In this document: positions 43,579 through 52,050 of the stretch, one piece after another
Layout: each line of letters opens with the position of its first letter
How positions within the stretch are numbered: position 1 is the stretch's first letter
Assembly: GCF_900100395.1 (NCBI RefSeq)
Contig: NZ_FNFB01000002.1
Location: forward strand, 247,074 to 311,073
Reading direction: 5' to 3'
Length of the DNA: 64,000 bases
From: Nonomuraea maritima
Lineage (GTDB): Bacteria > Actinomycetota > Actinomycetes > Streptosporangiales > Streptosporangiaceae
Notes under the pieces: model-generated
Database searches by the model: none
What the model saw: the letters and a program-made list of their open reading frames with translations, nothing else
What the model was told of the DNA's origin: nothing
Translations under genes and position numbers: made by a program

Positions 43579-44195
43579 CCGACTACATCCGCGACGGGGC
43601 CGAGATCTATCGGCGGTCGTTCGTGACGATCCGCGCCGAGGCGGACCTCGACGGGTTGCCGCCCGACGTGGCGCAGGTGGCGGTGCGCATGATCCACGCC
43701 TGCGGCATGACCGACCTCGTCAAGGACCTCGGCTGGTCGCCGGACGTGGTGGCCCGCGCGCGGGAGGCGCTGCGCGGCGGCGCGCCCGTGCTGTGCGACG
43801 CGTACATGGTCGCCTCCGGCGTCACCCGCCGCCGCCTGCCCGCCGCCAACGAGGTGCTGTGCACGCTGGACGACCCGCGCGTGCCGGACCTCGCCGAACG
43901 CCTCGGCACCACCCGCAGCGCCGCCGCGCTCGAACTGTGGCGCGACCGGCTCGAGGGCGCGGTCGTCGCGGTGGGCAACGCGCCGACCGCCCTGTTCCGC
44001 CTGCTGGAGCTGGTCGAGGAGGGCGCGGGACGGCCGGCAGCGGTGCTCGGCATCCCCGTCGGTTTCATCGGGGCGGCCGAGTCGAAGCGGGCGCTGGCCG
44101 ACAGCGCCCTTGAGTACCTGGTGGTGCACGGCCGTCGCGGCGGCAGTGCGATGACGGCGGCGGCGGTCAACGCCATCGCGAACGAGACGGAGTGA
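43575..44195 (+). CDS. cobH: precorrin-8X methylmutase
   Basis: 206 residues, GTG start overlapping the cobG stop. Migrates the C-11 methyl to C-12, giving hydrogenobyrinic acid. Conserved features: [20 protein letters not shown], the catalytic-His block [39 protein letters not shown], and [20 protein letters not shown] with [16 protein letters not shown]. Complete and ordinary. Its TGA overlaps the GTG of cobIJ. Confidence 0.95.
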   Translation: MTDYIRDGAEIYRRSFVTIRAEADLDGLPPDVAQVAVRMIHACGMTDLVKDLGWSPDVVARAREALRGGAPVLCDAYMVASGVTRRRLPAANEVLCTLDDPRVPDLAERLGTTRSAAALELWRDRLEGAVVAVGNAPTALFRLLELVEEGAGRPAAVLGIPVGFIGAAESKRALADSALEYLVVHGRRGGSAMTAAAVNAIANETE

Positions 44196-45679
44196 ATGTG
44201 ACGGGACGGCTGTACGGGGTCGGCCTCGGTCCTGGCGATCCGGAACTGGTCACGGTCAAGGCGGCACGGCTGATCGGCGAGGCCGACGTGATCGCCTACC
44301 ACTCGGCCCGGCACGGGCGCAGCATCGCCCGCTCGATCGCGGCGCCGTACCTGCGGGAGGGGCAGGTCGAGGAGCTGCTGCTCTACCCGCTGACCACGGA
44401 GACCACCGACCATCCCGGCGGCTACCAGGGCGCGCTCGACGACTTCTACGCCGACTGCGCCGAGCGGCTGGCCGCCCACCTGGACGCCGGCCGCACCGTG
44501 GTCGTGCTGGCCGAGGGCGACCCGCTCTTCTACGGCTCGTACATGCACCTGCACAAGCGGCTCGCGAGCCGCTACCCCGCCGAGGTGGTGCCCGGCGTCA
44601 CGTCGGTCGCCGGCGCCTCCGCCGTCCTCGGCCGGCCGCTGGTCGAACGGGACGAGGTGCTCACCGTGCTGCCCGGCACGCTGCCCGCCGAGGTGCTGGC
44701 CGAGAAGCTGGCCGGCACGGACTCGGCGGCGGTGCTGAAGCTCGGCCGGACGTTCGGCAAGGTCCGCGACGCCCTGGCCGCCGCAGGCCGGCTGGACGAC
44801 GCCTGGTACGTGGAGCGCGCCACCATGGACGCCCAGCGCGTCGCGCCGCTCAAGGACGTGGACGCCGACGGCGTGCCTTACTTCTCGATGGCGCTGCTCA
44901 CGAGCCCGGCCGAGCAGACGTTCGTCCCGGCCCCCGCGTCGGCCACCGCCACCGGCGGTGAGGTCGTGGTGGTCGGGCTGGGACCGGCGGGGCGCCCGTG
45001 GCTGACGCCCGAGGCGCAGGAGGCGCTGGCGGCGGCCACCGACCTCGTCGGGTACGGCCCGTACGTGGACCGGGTGGCGCCGAACCCGCGCCAGCGCCGC
45101 CACCGTACCGACAACCGGGTGGAGGCCGAGCGGGCCAGGCACGCGCTGGAGCTGGCCCGGGAGGGCGCGCGGGTCGCGGTGGTGTCGTCCGGCGACCCGG
45201 GCGTGTTCGCCATGGCCAGCGCCGTGCTGGAGGTCGCGGCCGATTTCCCCGACGTGCCGGTGCGGGTCGTCCCAGGGCTGACAGCGGCGCAGGCGGTGGC
45301 GAGCCGGGTGGGCGCGCCGCTGGGGCACGACTACTGCGTGCTGTCCCTGTCCGACCTGCTCAAGCCGTGGGAGGTGGTGGCCGACCGGCTGGAGGCGGCC
45401 GCCCGCGCGGACCTGGTGCTGGCGATCTACAACCCGGCCTCGCGGAGCCGTACGTGGCAGGTGCCCGCCGCCCGCGACATCCTGCTGCGGCACCGCGACC
45501 CCGCCACCCCCGTGGTGATCGGACGCGACGTCGGCGGCCCGCAGGAGAACCTGACCGTCACCACGCTCGGCGAGCTCGACCCTGGCCAGGTCGACATGCG
45601 CTGCCTGCTGATCATCGGATCGTCGACGACCCAGGTGACGGACCGGGGCGTCGTCTACACCCCGCGCCGTTATCCCTGA
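44192..45679 (+). CDS. cobIJ: fused precorrin-2 C20- and precorrin-3B C17-methyltransferase
   Basis: 495 residues. CobI half (about 1-240): [60 protein letters not shown]. CobJ half (about 252-495): [80 protein letters not shown]. Both SAM-dependent tetrapyrrole methylase sites are intact. The CobI/CobJ fusion is common in actinobacteria and brings two methylations onto one chain. GTG start overlaps cobH; its end overlaps cobK, convergent, by 10 bp. Confidence 0.95.
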   Translation: MNVTGRLYGVGLGPGDPELVTVKAARLIGEADVIAYHSARHGRSIARSIAAPYLREGQVEELLLYPLTTETTDHPGGYQGALDDFYADCAERLAAHLDAGRTVVVLAEGDPLFYGSYMHLHKRLASRYPAEVVPGVTSVAGASAVLGRPLVERDEVLTVLPGTLPAEVLAEKLAGTDSAAVLKLGRTFGKVRDALAAAGRLDDAWYVERATMDAQRVAPLKDVDADGVPYFSMALLTSPAEQTFVPAPASATATGGEVVVVGLGPAGRPWLTPEAQEALAAATDLVGYGPYVDRVAPNPRQRRHRTDNRVEAERARHALELAREGARVAVVSSGDPGVFAMASAVLEVAADFPDVPVRVVPGLTAAQAVASRVGAPLGHDYCVLSLSDLLKPWEVVADRLEAAARADLVLAIYNPASRSRTWQVPAARDILLRHRDPATPVVIGRDVGGPQENLTVTTLGELDPGQVDMRCLLIIGSSTTQVTDRGVVYTPRRYP

Positions 45680-46398
45680 GCCCAGGCCGCCGCGTCGGCG
45701 ACGGAGTCCACCAGGAGGACGCCGGGGGGCGTCGGCGGCCGGTCGACCATGATGACGGGCAGGCCGAGCTCGCGCGCCGCGACGAGCTTGGCCGTGGTCA
45801 TCGCGCCGCCGCTGTCCTTGGTGACCAGCACGTCGAGGCGGTGCTCGCGGATGAGCGCCCGCTCCCCCGCCACGGTGTACGGCCCGCGGTCGAGCAGCAC
45901 GTACGCGTTGTCCGGCACGGGCGGCTCCGGCGGGTCGACGGACCTGGCGAGCAGCCACACCCCGTCCAGCCCGGTGAAGACGGGCAGGCTGCGCCGCCCG
46001 GTGGTGAGGAACACCCGCGACGGACGCGGCAGGCGGGCGGCGGCCTCCTCCAGGGACGGCACCCGCAGCCAGCGGTCGTCCTGGCCCTCCCGCCAGCCCG
46101 GACGGCGCAGCACGAGCAGCGGCACGCCGGTCGCCCGCGCGGCGGACGCGGCCGAGGCCGTCATCCGGGCGGCGAACGGGTGGGTGGCGTCCACCAGTGC
46201 GTCGATCCGCTCGTCGGCCAGGTAGCGGGCGAGCCCTTCAGGCCCGCCGAAGCCGCCCTCACGCACCTCGCCCACCGGCAACCGCGGGTTGGTCACGCGC
46301 CCGGCCAGCGACGACACCACGTGCAACCCGCGTACGGTCAGCTCGGCGGCCAGAGCACGGGCCTCGGCCGTGCCACCGAGGATCAACACCCGCCTCAA
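45670..46398 (-). CDS. cobK: precorrin-6A reductase
   Basis: 242 residues. NADPH-dependent reduction of precorrin-6A to 6B. Family signs: RRVLILGGTAEARALAAELT (Rossmann start), ALVDATHPFAARMTASAASA, VFLTTGRRSLPVF and DVLVTKDSGGAMTTAKLVAA. The ATG overlaps the stop of cobM (ATGA type), so it is the last gene of the PPOX-cobL-cobM-cobK unit. Complete. Confidence 0.95.
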   Translation of the reverse strand: MRRVLILGGTAEARALAAELTVRGLHVVSSLAGRVTNPRLPVGEVREGGFGGPEGLARYLADERIDALVDATHPFAARMTASAASAARATGVPLLVLRRPGWREGQDDRWLRVPSLEEAAARLPRPSRVFLTTGRRSLPVFTGLDGVWLLARSVDPPEPPVPDNAYVLLDRGPYTVAGERALIREHRLDVLVTKDSGGAMTTAKLVAARELGLPVIMVDRPPTPPGVLLVDSVADAAAWAQG

Positions 46399-47192
46399 GA
46401 ACGGCCCCGCGCAGCGCTGTCCTGGTCGGGGCTGTCATGCACGGTTCCGCAGGTGCGGTCGCGGGCGGCGCTGTAGAGGTGGCTGTCGGGGAACTGGGTC
46501 GCCGACAGCACCCGGCCGACCACGATGACCGCCGTACGCCGGATCCCGGCCGCGTGCACCTGCCCGGCGATGTCCGCCAGCGTCCCGCGCAGCACCACCT
46601 CGTCCGCGCGGCTCGCCCGCGCCACCACGGCCACCGGGCAGTCCGCCCCGTACGACGGCAGCAGCTCCGCCACCACCGCGTCGATCCGCTGCACGGCGAG
46701 ATGCAGCACCATCGTGGCCTTGCTCGCGGACAGCGTCCCCAGGTCCTCGCCGGGCGGCATCGGCGTGGCCCGCGCCGACGTACGCGTCAGGACGACCGTC
46801 TGCCCCACGCCCGGCACGGTCAGCTCCCTGCCGAGCGACGCGGCCGCCGCCGCGAAGGCCGGCACCCCCGGCACGACCTCGTACGGCACCCCGATCGCGT
46901 CCAGGCGGCGCATCTGCTCGGCCACCGCGCTGAACACCGACGGGTCACCCGAGTGCAGCCGCGCCACGTCCAGCCCCGCCGCGTGGGCGGCGGTCAGTTC
47001 GGCGACGATCTCGTCCAGCGTCAGGTCGGCGGTGTCCACCAGCCGCGCGCCCGGCGGGCAGGAGTCGAGCAGCTCGCGCGGCACCAGCGACCCCGCGTAC
47101 AGGCAGACCGGCGACGACTCGAGCCGGCGCAGCCCGCGCAGCGTGATGAGGTCGGCGGCTCCTGGGCCCGCCCCGATGAAGTAGACGGTCAA
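46395..47192 (-). CDS. cobM: precorrin-4 C11-methyltransferase
   Basis: 265 residues from the TTG at 47192, which overlaps the cobL stop (TTGA). SAM-dependent methylase: LTVYFIGAGPGAADLITLRG, YAGSLVPRELLDSCPPGARL, ARLHSGDPSVFSAVAEQMRR, VPGVPAFAAAAASLGRELTV and PVAVVARASRADEVVLRGTL. The frame is open well upstream, but homology begins at this codon. The C-terminal tail CGTVHDSPDQDSAARGRS exceeds the usual end a little. Coupled to cobK downstream. Confidence 0.94.
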   Translation of the reverse strand: MTVYFIGAGPGAADLITLRGLRRLESSPVCLYAGSLVPRELLDSCPPGARLVDTADLTLDEIVAELTAAHAAGLDVARLHSGDPSVFSAVAEQMRRLDAIGVPYEVVPGVPAFAAAAASLGRELTVPGVGQTVVLTRTSARATPMPPGEDLGTLSASKATMVLHLAVQRIDAVVAELLPSYGADCPVAVVARASRADEVVLRGTLADIAGQVHAAGIRRTAVIVVGRVLSATQFPDSHLYSAARDRTCGTVHDSPDQDSAARGRS

Positions 47193-48397
47193 GGCGTGTC
47201 CTTCCTGGTGACCGACCAGACGGTCACCGGCATCGCGGCCCGCCAGCCCGTGAACGAGCCGACGGGCGAGGCCCGCTGGACGGCGAGGCGCACGAGGTCG
47301 CCGCCGAGCCTGGCGTACCAGGCCGCCACGACGGCCTCCGACTCCAGCGTGACGGCGTTCACGACGAGCCTGCCGCCCGGCCGCAGCGCCTGCCAGCAGG
47401 CGTCCAGCAGCCCCGGCACGGTCGCGCCGCCGCCGACGAAGACGGCGTCCGGCGTGGGCAGGCCGGCAAGCGCTCCGGGGGCGCGGCCGGTCACGACCCG
47501 CAGCGCGGGCACGCCGAGCCGGTCGGCGTTGCGGGCGACGCCGGCGGCCCGGTCGGCCCGGCTCTCGACCGCCACGGCCCGGCACGACGGGTGGCTGCGC
47601 ATCCACTCGACGGCGATGCTGCCCGCGCCTGCACCCACATCCCACAGCAGCTCGCCGGGCAGCGGCGCGAGCCGGGACAGGCTGACGGCGCGTACCTCGC
47701 GCTTGGTGAGCTGCCCGTCGTGCTCGTACGCGCTGTCGGGCAGCCCGGGTACGCGGGCGAGCGGCTCGGCGTCCGGCCCGGGGACGCACTCGACGGCGAT
47801 CACGTTCAGCGCCGACGGCGCGGTTCCCTTCCAGGTGTCGGCGGTCGCCCGTACGACGGCCTCCGACGCCGCCCCGAGGTCGCACAGCACGGTCATCGGG
47901 CTGGGGCCGTACCCGAGCCCGGCGAGCAGCCCGGCGACCAGGGACGGGGAGTCGGCGCCCGAGCCGAGCACGACGACCCGGCGGCCCGGCAGGAGCGCGG
48001 CGTTCAGCGCGGCCGCCGGGCGGCCGACGAGGCTGACCACGTCCACCTGCTCGACCGGCCAGCCGAGGCGGGCGCAGGCGAGCGAGAGCGACGACACGTG
48101 CGGCAGCACCCGGACGGCGTCCGGGCCGAGAAGCCGGACGAGCGTCGAGCCGATGCCGTGGAACATCGGGTCGCCGCTGGCCAGGACGCAGATCTCGCGC
48201 CCCGCGTACGTGTCCATGAGGGCGGGCAGTGCGGGCAGCAGCGGCGACGGCCAGGTCACCCGCTCGGCGGCGGAGTCAGGCACGAGCTCGAGCTGCCGGG
48301 ACGCGCCCATGAGCACCTCCGCCCCCTCCAACGCCCGCTTCGCGGCAGGCGCCAGCCCGTCCCACCCGTCCGCGCCGATCCCGACGACGGTGATCAT
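47189..48397 (-). CDS. cobL: precorrin-6B C5,15-methyltransferase (decarboxylating)
   Basis: 402 residues, the fused CbiE-CbiT form. The CbiE half: MITVVGIGADGWDGLAPAAK, EICVLASGDPMFHGIGSTLV. The CbiT half: LTKREVRAVSLSRLAPLPGE, LLWDVGAGAGSIAVEWMRSH (SAM-binding), PDAVFVGGGATVPGLLDACW. It methylates C5 and C15 and removes the acetate carboxyl at C12. The ATG overlaps the stop of the PPOX gene (ATGA), and its own stop overlaps cobM. Confidence 0.95.
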   Translation of the reverse strand: MITVVGIGADGWDGLAPAAKRALEGAEVLMGASRQLELVPDSAAERVTWPSPLLPALPALMDTYAGREICVLASGDPMFHGIGSTLVRLLGPDAVRVLPHVSSLSLACARLGWPVEQVDVVSLVGRPAAALNAALLPGRRVVVLGSGADSPSLVAGLLAGLGYGPSPMTVLCDLGAASEAVVRATADTWKGTAPSALNVIAVECVPGPDAEPLARVPGLPDSAYEHDGQLTKREVRAVSLSRLAPLPGELLWDVGAGAGSIAVEWMRSHPSCRAVAVESRADRAAGVARNADRLGVPALRVVTGRAPGALAGLPTPDAVFVGGGATVPGLLDACWQALRPGGRLVVNAVTLESEAVVAAWYARLGGDLVRLAVQRASPVGSFTGWRAAMPVTVWSVTRKDTP

Positions 48398-48780
48398 ACG
48401 TTTCCCAGCACGCGCGTCACCTGGATCTCCAGCACCACCCGGTTCGGGTTGGGGCGGGGCGGCTTGTAGCGGGCGGCGTAGCGGCGTTCTGCGTCGGCGA
48501 CCTGCTCGGGCTCGGTGCGCACCACCGCCCGGCCCTCCAGCGTCGACCAGCGGCGGCCGTCCACCTGGGTGAGCGCGACCAGCGCACCGGACGCGCCGAC
48601 GAGCCGGGCCTTGACGGAGGTGCCTGAGGTGATCACCCGGGCGATCCCGGTCGCGAGGTCCAGCGTGGCGCCCACCGGCACCGCGTGCGGCGGGCCGTCC
48701 GGTCGCGCGGTGGAGAGCGTGCACAGGTGCCGCTCCTGCCAGAACGCGGCGAAGGCGTCGCCCTGCTCGGCCAGGTTCAC
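48394..48780 (-). CDS. PPOX-class (pyridoxamine-phosphate-oxidase-like) flavin/F420 protein
   Basis: 128 residues, GTG start after AAGGAGGACT. Split-barrel signs: WQERHLCTLSTARPDGPPHA, ARVITSGTSVKARLVGAS, ALTQVDGRRWSTLEGRAVVR. Members bind FMN or F420 and reduce or oxidise small molecules. It is the first gene of the operon with cobL, cobM and cobK, with ATGA coupling to cobL. No cobalamin role is established for this family here; a reductive step or cofactor-handling role is a guess. Position suggests it is more than a passenger. Confidence 0.82.
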   Translation of the reverse strand: MNLAEQGDAFAAFWQERHLCTLSTARPDGPPHAVPVGATLDLATGIARVITSGTSVKARLVGASGALVALTQVDGRRWSTLEGRAVVRTEPEQVADAERRYAARYKPPRPNPNRVVLEIQVTRVLGNV

Positions 48781-48847
48781 AGTCCTCCTTAGGGGAAAGC
48801 GCGCCGCACATCGTATATCTGCCGCTATTTCGCGATTTGTGCGTCCC

Positions 48848-48853
48848 TACACT
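48848..48853 (+). promoter_or_regulatory. -10 element TACACT, leaderless cobF
   Basis: TACACT ends seven bases before the GTG at 48861, placing the transcript start at the start codon. No ribosome site is visible. A divergent AAGGAGG serves the PPOX gene on the other strand. Confidence 0.5.
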
Positions 48854-48860
48854 CTTACAG

Positions 48861-49616
48861 GTGAAGCGTCTCCTCATCATCGGCATCGGCGCCGGCGACC
48901 CCGACCATGTCACCCTCCAGGCCGTCAAGGCCATCGCGGCCACGGACGTGTTCTTCGTCGTGGACAAGGGCGAGGTCAAGCACGAGCTGGTCCAGCTGCG
49001 GCTGGACCTCATCGCCGAGCACGGCAGGCCGCCGTACCGGATCGCCGAGGCCCGCGACCCCGAACGCGACCGCGCCGCCGCGCCGCCCGCGTACGCCGCC
49101 GCCGTGGAGGACTGGCGCGCCCGCCGCGCGCTCGCGTGCGAGGCGCTCGTCCGCGACGAGCTGGAGGACGGCCAGACCGGCGCGTTCCTGGTGTGGGGCG
49201 ACCCCGGCGTGTACGACAGCACGCTGGCCATCGTGGAGGACATCCTCGCCCGCGGGAACGTCACCTTCGACTACGAGGTCATCCCCGGCATCAGCAGCGT
49301 GGCCGCGCTGACCGCCCGGCACCGCACGAGCCTCACCCAGGTGGGCCGGCCCGTGCACCTCACCACCGGCCGCCGCCTGGCCGAGCAGGGCCCGACCGCC
49401 GACGACGTGGTCGTCATGCTGGACGCCCACACCTCGTTCGCCGGGCTCGACGACCACCACATCCACTGGGGCGCCTACCTGGGCACGCCCGACGAGATCC
49501 TCGTCTCGGGCCCGGTGTCGGAGGTCGGTGAGCGCATCCGCGAGGTGCGCGCCGAGGCCCGCGCCCGCAAGGGCTGGATCATGGACACGTACCTGCTGCG
49601 CCGCCTCGAACCATGA
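48861..49616 (+). CDS. cobF: precorrin-6A synthase (deacetylating)
   Basis: 251 residues. Methylates C1 of precorrin-5 with loss of the acetyl group, specific to the aerobic route. Features: VKRLLIIGIGAGDPDHVTLQ, VFFVVDKGEVKHELVQLRLD, AFLVWGDPGVYDSTLAIVED, VIPGISSVAALTARHRTSLT. The GTG follows a -10 hexamer directly, so translation is probably leaderless. It is divergent from the PPOX-cobL-cobM-cobK operon. A complete, ordinary member. Confidence 0.95.
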   Translation: MKRLLIIGIGAGDPDHVTLQAVKAIAATDVFFVVDKGEVKHELVQLRLDLIAEHGRPPYRIAEARDPERDRAAAPPAYAAAVEDWRARRALACEALVRDELEDGQTGAFLVWGDPGVYDSTLAIVEDILARGNVTFDYEVIPGISSVAALTARHRTSLTQVGRPVHLTTGRRLAEQGPTADDVVVMLDAHTSFAGLDDHHIHWGAYLGTPDEILVSGPVSEVGERIREVRAEARARKGWIMDTYLLRRLEP

Positions 49617-49667
49617 CATGACGGGCCTTTGGGACTTGGCGGGAAGCGGGCGGGGTAGGCCGTCCGC

Positions 49668-50270
49668 ATGACCGGAGTGGCTGGTGAGCAGGCGGAACGC
49701 ACGCGGGCGGCCGTGGTCGCCGCCGCCCAGGAGTGCTTCCTGACCCGCGGGTACGCCGCGACCACCATGAAGGACATCGCTGGCCTGGCCGGCGTCTCCC
49801 CGCAGGCCGCCTACACCGTCGGCGGCAAGGCGGCGCTGCTCGTGACCGTCGCCGACCAGGCGCTCGCTGGCGACCCCGCGCGGTTGCGGGCGCTGCGGGA
49901 CGAGCGTGAACGCGACAAGAAGCTGCGCCTGCTGCGCGACGTCACCCGCGAGTGGCTGCCGATGGCCCACGCGATGACCCGGCTGTTCAGGGAGGCGTCC
50001 GCGGGCGACCCCGGCCTCGTCGAGGCCTGGGACGCGTACGAGAGCCGCCGGCTCGCCGGCGTCCGCACGCTCGTCCGCTCGTTCGGCCACCTGCTGCGTC
50101 CTGACGTGTCCGTCGAGCGGGCCGCCGACGCCTGCTGGGCGCTGTTCGGCGGGCAGACGGCCGACGCGCTCATGCTCGGCCGCGGCTGGAGCGCCGACGA
50201 GTACGCCGACTGGCTCGCCGACGCCGTCGACCGGCTGCTCCTGCGGCGCGGCAGGGGCGATACGGTCTGA
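49668..50270 (+). CDS. TetR-family regulator
   Basis: 200 residues. Helix-turn-helix AAQECFLTRGYAATTMKDIA, then GLAGVSPQAAYTVGGKAALL, with YTVGGKAALL where most members have YxxFxSKxxL. The ligand domain has no assigned relatives. It lies 3 bp before an unknown gene with which it is co-transcribed, and downstream of cobF by 50 bp. The target is unknown; it may control its own operon. Confidence 0.88.
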   Translation: MTGVAGEQAERTRAAVVAAAQECFLTRGYAATTMKDIAGLAGVSPQAAYTVGGKAALLVTVADQALAGDPARLRALRDERERDKKLRLLRDVTREWLPMAHAMTRLFREASAGDPGLVEAWDAYESRRLAGVRTLVRSFGHLLRPDVSVERAADACWALFGGQTADALMLGRGWSADEYADWLADAVDRLLLRRGRGDTV

Positions 50271-50272
50271 CG

Positions 50273-51208
50273 GTGACCACGTTCGACACTGCTGTCAGCC
50301 AGGCCCGCGACCTGCTCAGGTGGTGCTCGCCGCTGCGCACCGAGCTGTGGGCGTCCCGCCTCACGGCCGAGCTGGAGGAGAGCGGGCAGACGGAGGCGTT
50401 CGTGCGGCGGCTGCGCGAGGACGGCCGCGCTGAGGCCCGCCTCGTCCTGGCCGCGCTGGCCGCGGTCGGCGACGCCTCGGTTGAGGTGGTGGAGCCCGTG
50501 CCCGGGTGGGCACGCCGGATGGGCCGGGTGACCTGCGACGGCGGCTGGTACGGCAAGGCCGACCCCTACGGCGAGCAGGTGCTCGGCGTCCTGGCCTTCC
50601 GTTACGAGAACGGCAAGGAGCCGCACGTCCTCGTCGTCGGCATCGACCAGCCCCAGGGCGGGGTGGCGGTGGACGCGCTGGTGGAGGAGGAGTCGTTCCT
50701 CGAGGGCCTCGGGTTGCGCGCGGCCGAGCCGGGTGTGGTCGCGGGGCGCGTGCTCGACGCGTTCGCGCTGGGCGACCAGCTCATGGGGGCGGCGGTCGCC
50801 GACACGCTGCCCGGGGTGCGTCCGCTGGCCCTGCGCCGGGCGTCGGCCGTGCCGGGCGTCGTGCGGGGGGCCGCCGACGACACGGTGGCCGGGTTCGGCG
50901 ACGTCCCCGATCTGCCGGGGGCGCGGGAGGCGTTCGGCGCGCTGGCGGAGTTCCTCGGTGACCGGCCGCTGTGGTGGAGCCCAGAGCGGGTCTCGCGGTT
51001 CCTGACCTCGTGGCTGCCGCGCGAGGCCGACCTGTCGGACGCCGCGATCGAGGCGATGCCCGAGGTGCTGCGGGCCTGGACGCGGTTCTGCGGCGACCAG
51101 CCCGAGGTGCTGCGCCGTATCGAGCGGGACGCGCCCGGCCTGCCCGCCCGCATGGCCGACGAGTCACTGGCCGGCCTCATCAAACGCCTCTCCCGCCGCC
51201 ACCCCTGA
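50273..51208 (+). CDS. uncharacterised protein, 311 residues
   Basis: I do not recognise this family. It opens with GTG 3 bp after the TetR stop, so it is probably translated with it. The sequence is soluble and acidic, rich in Ala, Leu, Asp and Glu, with no signal peptide or membrane segment. It contains MGRVTCDGGWYGKADPYGEQ, VVGIDQPQGGVAVDALVEEE and ESLAGLIKRLSRRHP at its end. The start MTTFDTAVSQARDLLRWCSP has the look of a helical domain. The 3' end overlaps the convergent TetR gene by 29 bp. Confidence 0.75.
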   Translation: MTTFDTAVSQARDLLRWCSPLRTELWASRLTAELEESGQTEAFVRRLREDGRAEARLVLAALAAVGDASVEVVEPVPGWARRMGRVTCDGGWYGKADPYGEQVLGVLAFRYENGKEPHVLVVGIDQPQGGVAVDALVEEESFLEGLGLRAAEPGVVAGRVLDAFALGDQLMGAAVADTLPGVRPLALRRASAVPGVVRGAADDTVAGFGDVPDLPGAREAFGALAEFLGDRPLWWSPERVSRFLTSWLPREADLSDAAIEAMPEVLRAWTRFCGDQPEVLRRIERDAPGLPARMADESLAGLIKRLSRRHP

Positions 51209-51947
51209 CCCCGGCCCCGGCGCCTCTGACCGCGGAACCAGCCTCGGCCGCGGCGGCGAGTTGGGCTGCGGCGCTGCTCAGGAGCATGTCGAGAGCTGTC
51301 GGGTACGCGCTGTCGTTCATCCGGGCCACCAGCAGCGGCGCGGTGGCGGCGATGTTGGGGTGGGTCTCGCGCGGCAGCCGCGCGTACGTGTCGCGCCACA
51401 CCTCCTCGTCGGCCTCCCGCGCCGCCTTCGGCAGCGCCAGGGTAGCGGCGTCGAGGATGGCGAACGCCAGGCTCAGGTCGATGAACGCGTGGTAGATGCG
51501 CACCGCGTCGGCGTCGGGGAACCCGGCCCCGCGCAGGATGCCGAGGATCGTCTCGTCGCTCGCCACCTCGTTGGGCCGTCCGGTGACCCGGCTCGCGGTG
51601 AGGACGGCGGCCTGCGGGTGGGCCAGGTAGGCGTGGTGGATGCGGTGCCCGAGGTCGCGCAGGTCGGCCCGCCAGTCGCCGGTGGGCCGCCAGTCGGCCA
51701 TCGCCTGCCCGAACAGGTCGTCGGCGATGGCCAGGACGAGGTCGTCCATGCCGCGGAAGTAGCGGTAGACGGTGCTGGCGTCGGCGCCGAGCGCGAGGCC
51801 GAGCCGGCGCGCGGTCAGCCCGTCGGCGCCGTGCTCGCGCAGCATGCGCAGCGCGGTCTCGACGATGATCTCGTGCGTGAGGACCTGTCCCTGTTTGGTG
51901 GGACGCCGCCGCCTCCGGTCGCCTTCCGGAACCACCCGTTTGGCCAT
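51180..51947 (-). CDS. TetR/AcrR-family regulator
   Basis: 255 residues. Helix-turn-helix: ETALRMLREHGADGLTARRL, GLALGADASTVYRYFRGMDD. The C-terminal half resembles TetR_C_1 domains. Unusually long Gly/Ala/Arg tail, AVRGAGAGVRGGGGRGV, overlaps the convergent neighbour. It is divergent from the saccharopine-dehydrogenase-like gene, with a 103-bp gap containing an imperfect inverted repeat, so it probably regulates that operon. Ligand unknown. Confidence 0.88.
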   Translation of the reverse strand: MAKRVVPEGDRRRRRPTKQGQVLTHEIIVETALRMLREHGADGLTARRLGLALGADASTVYRYFRGMDDLVLAIADDLFGQAMADWRPTGDWRADLRDLGHRIHHAYLAHPQAAVLTASRVTGRPNEVASDETILGILRGAGFPDADAVRIYHAFIDLSLAFAILDAATLALPKAAREADEEVWRDTYARLPRETHPNIAATAPLLVARMNDSAYPTALDMLLSSAAAQLAAAAEAGSAVRGAGAGVRGGGGRGV

Positions 51948-51962
51948 GACCCGCGACTCCTT

Positions 51963-51999
51963 ATGCCAACAGCATTGACGTTGATGAGCCTACTGGCAT
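51963..51999. promoter_or_regulatory. candidate TetR operator
   Basis: ATGCCA at 51963-51968 and TGGCAT at 51994-51999 form an inverted repeat (arms extend imperfectly as ATGCCAACAG and CTACTGGCAT), around a near-symmetrical centre CATTGACGTTGATG. It sits between the divergent TetR and dehydrogenase genes. Confidence 0.45.
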
Positions 52000-52050
52000 T
52001 TGATGGACTATAGAACCCCCCCAAAACCCACGTAAAGGGGATATTTCACC

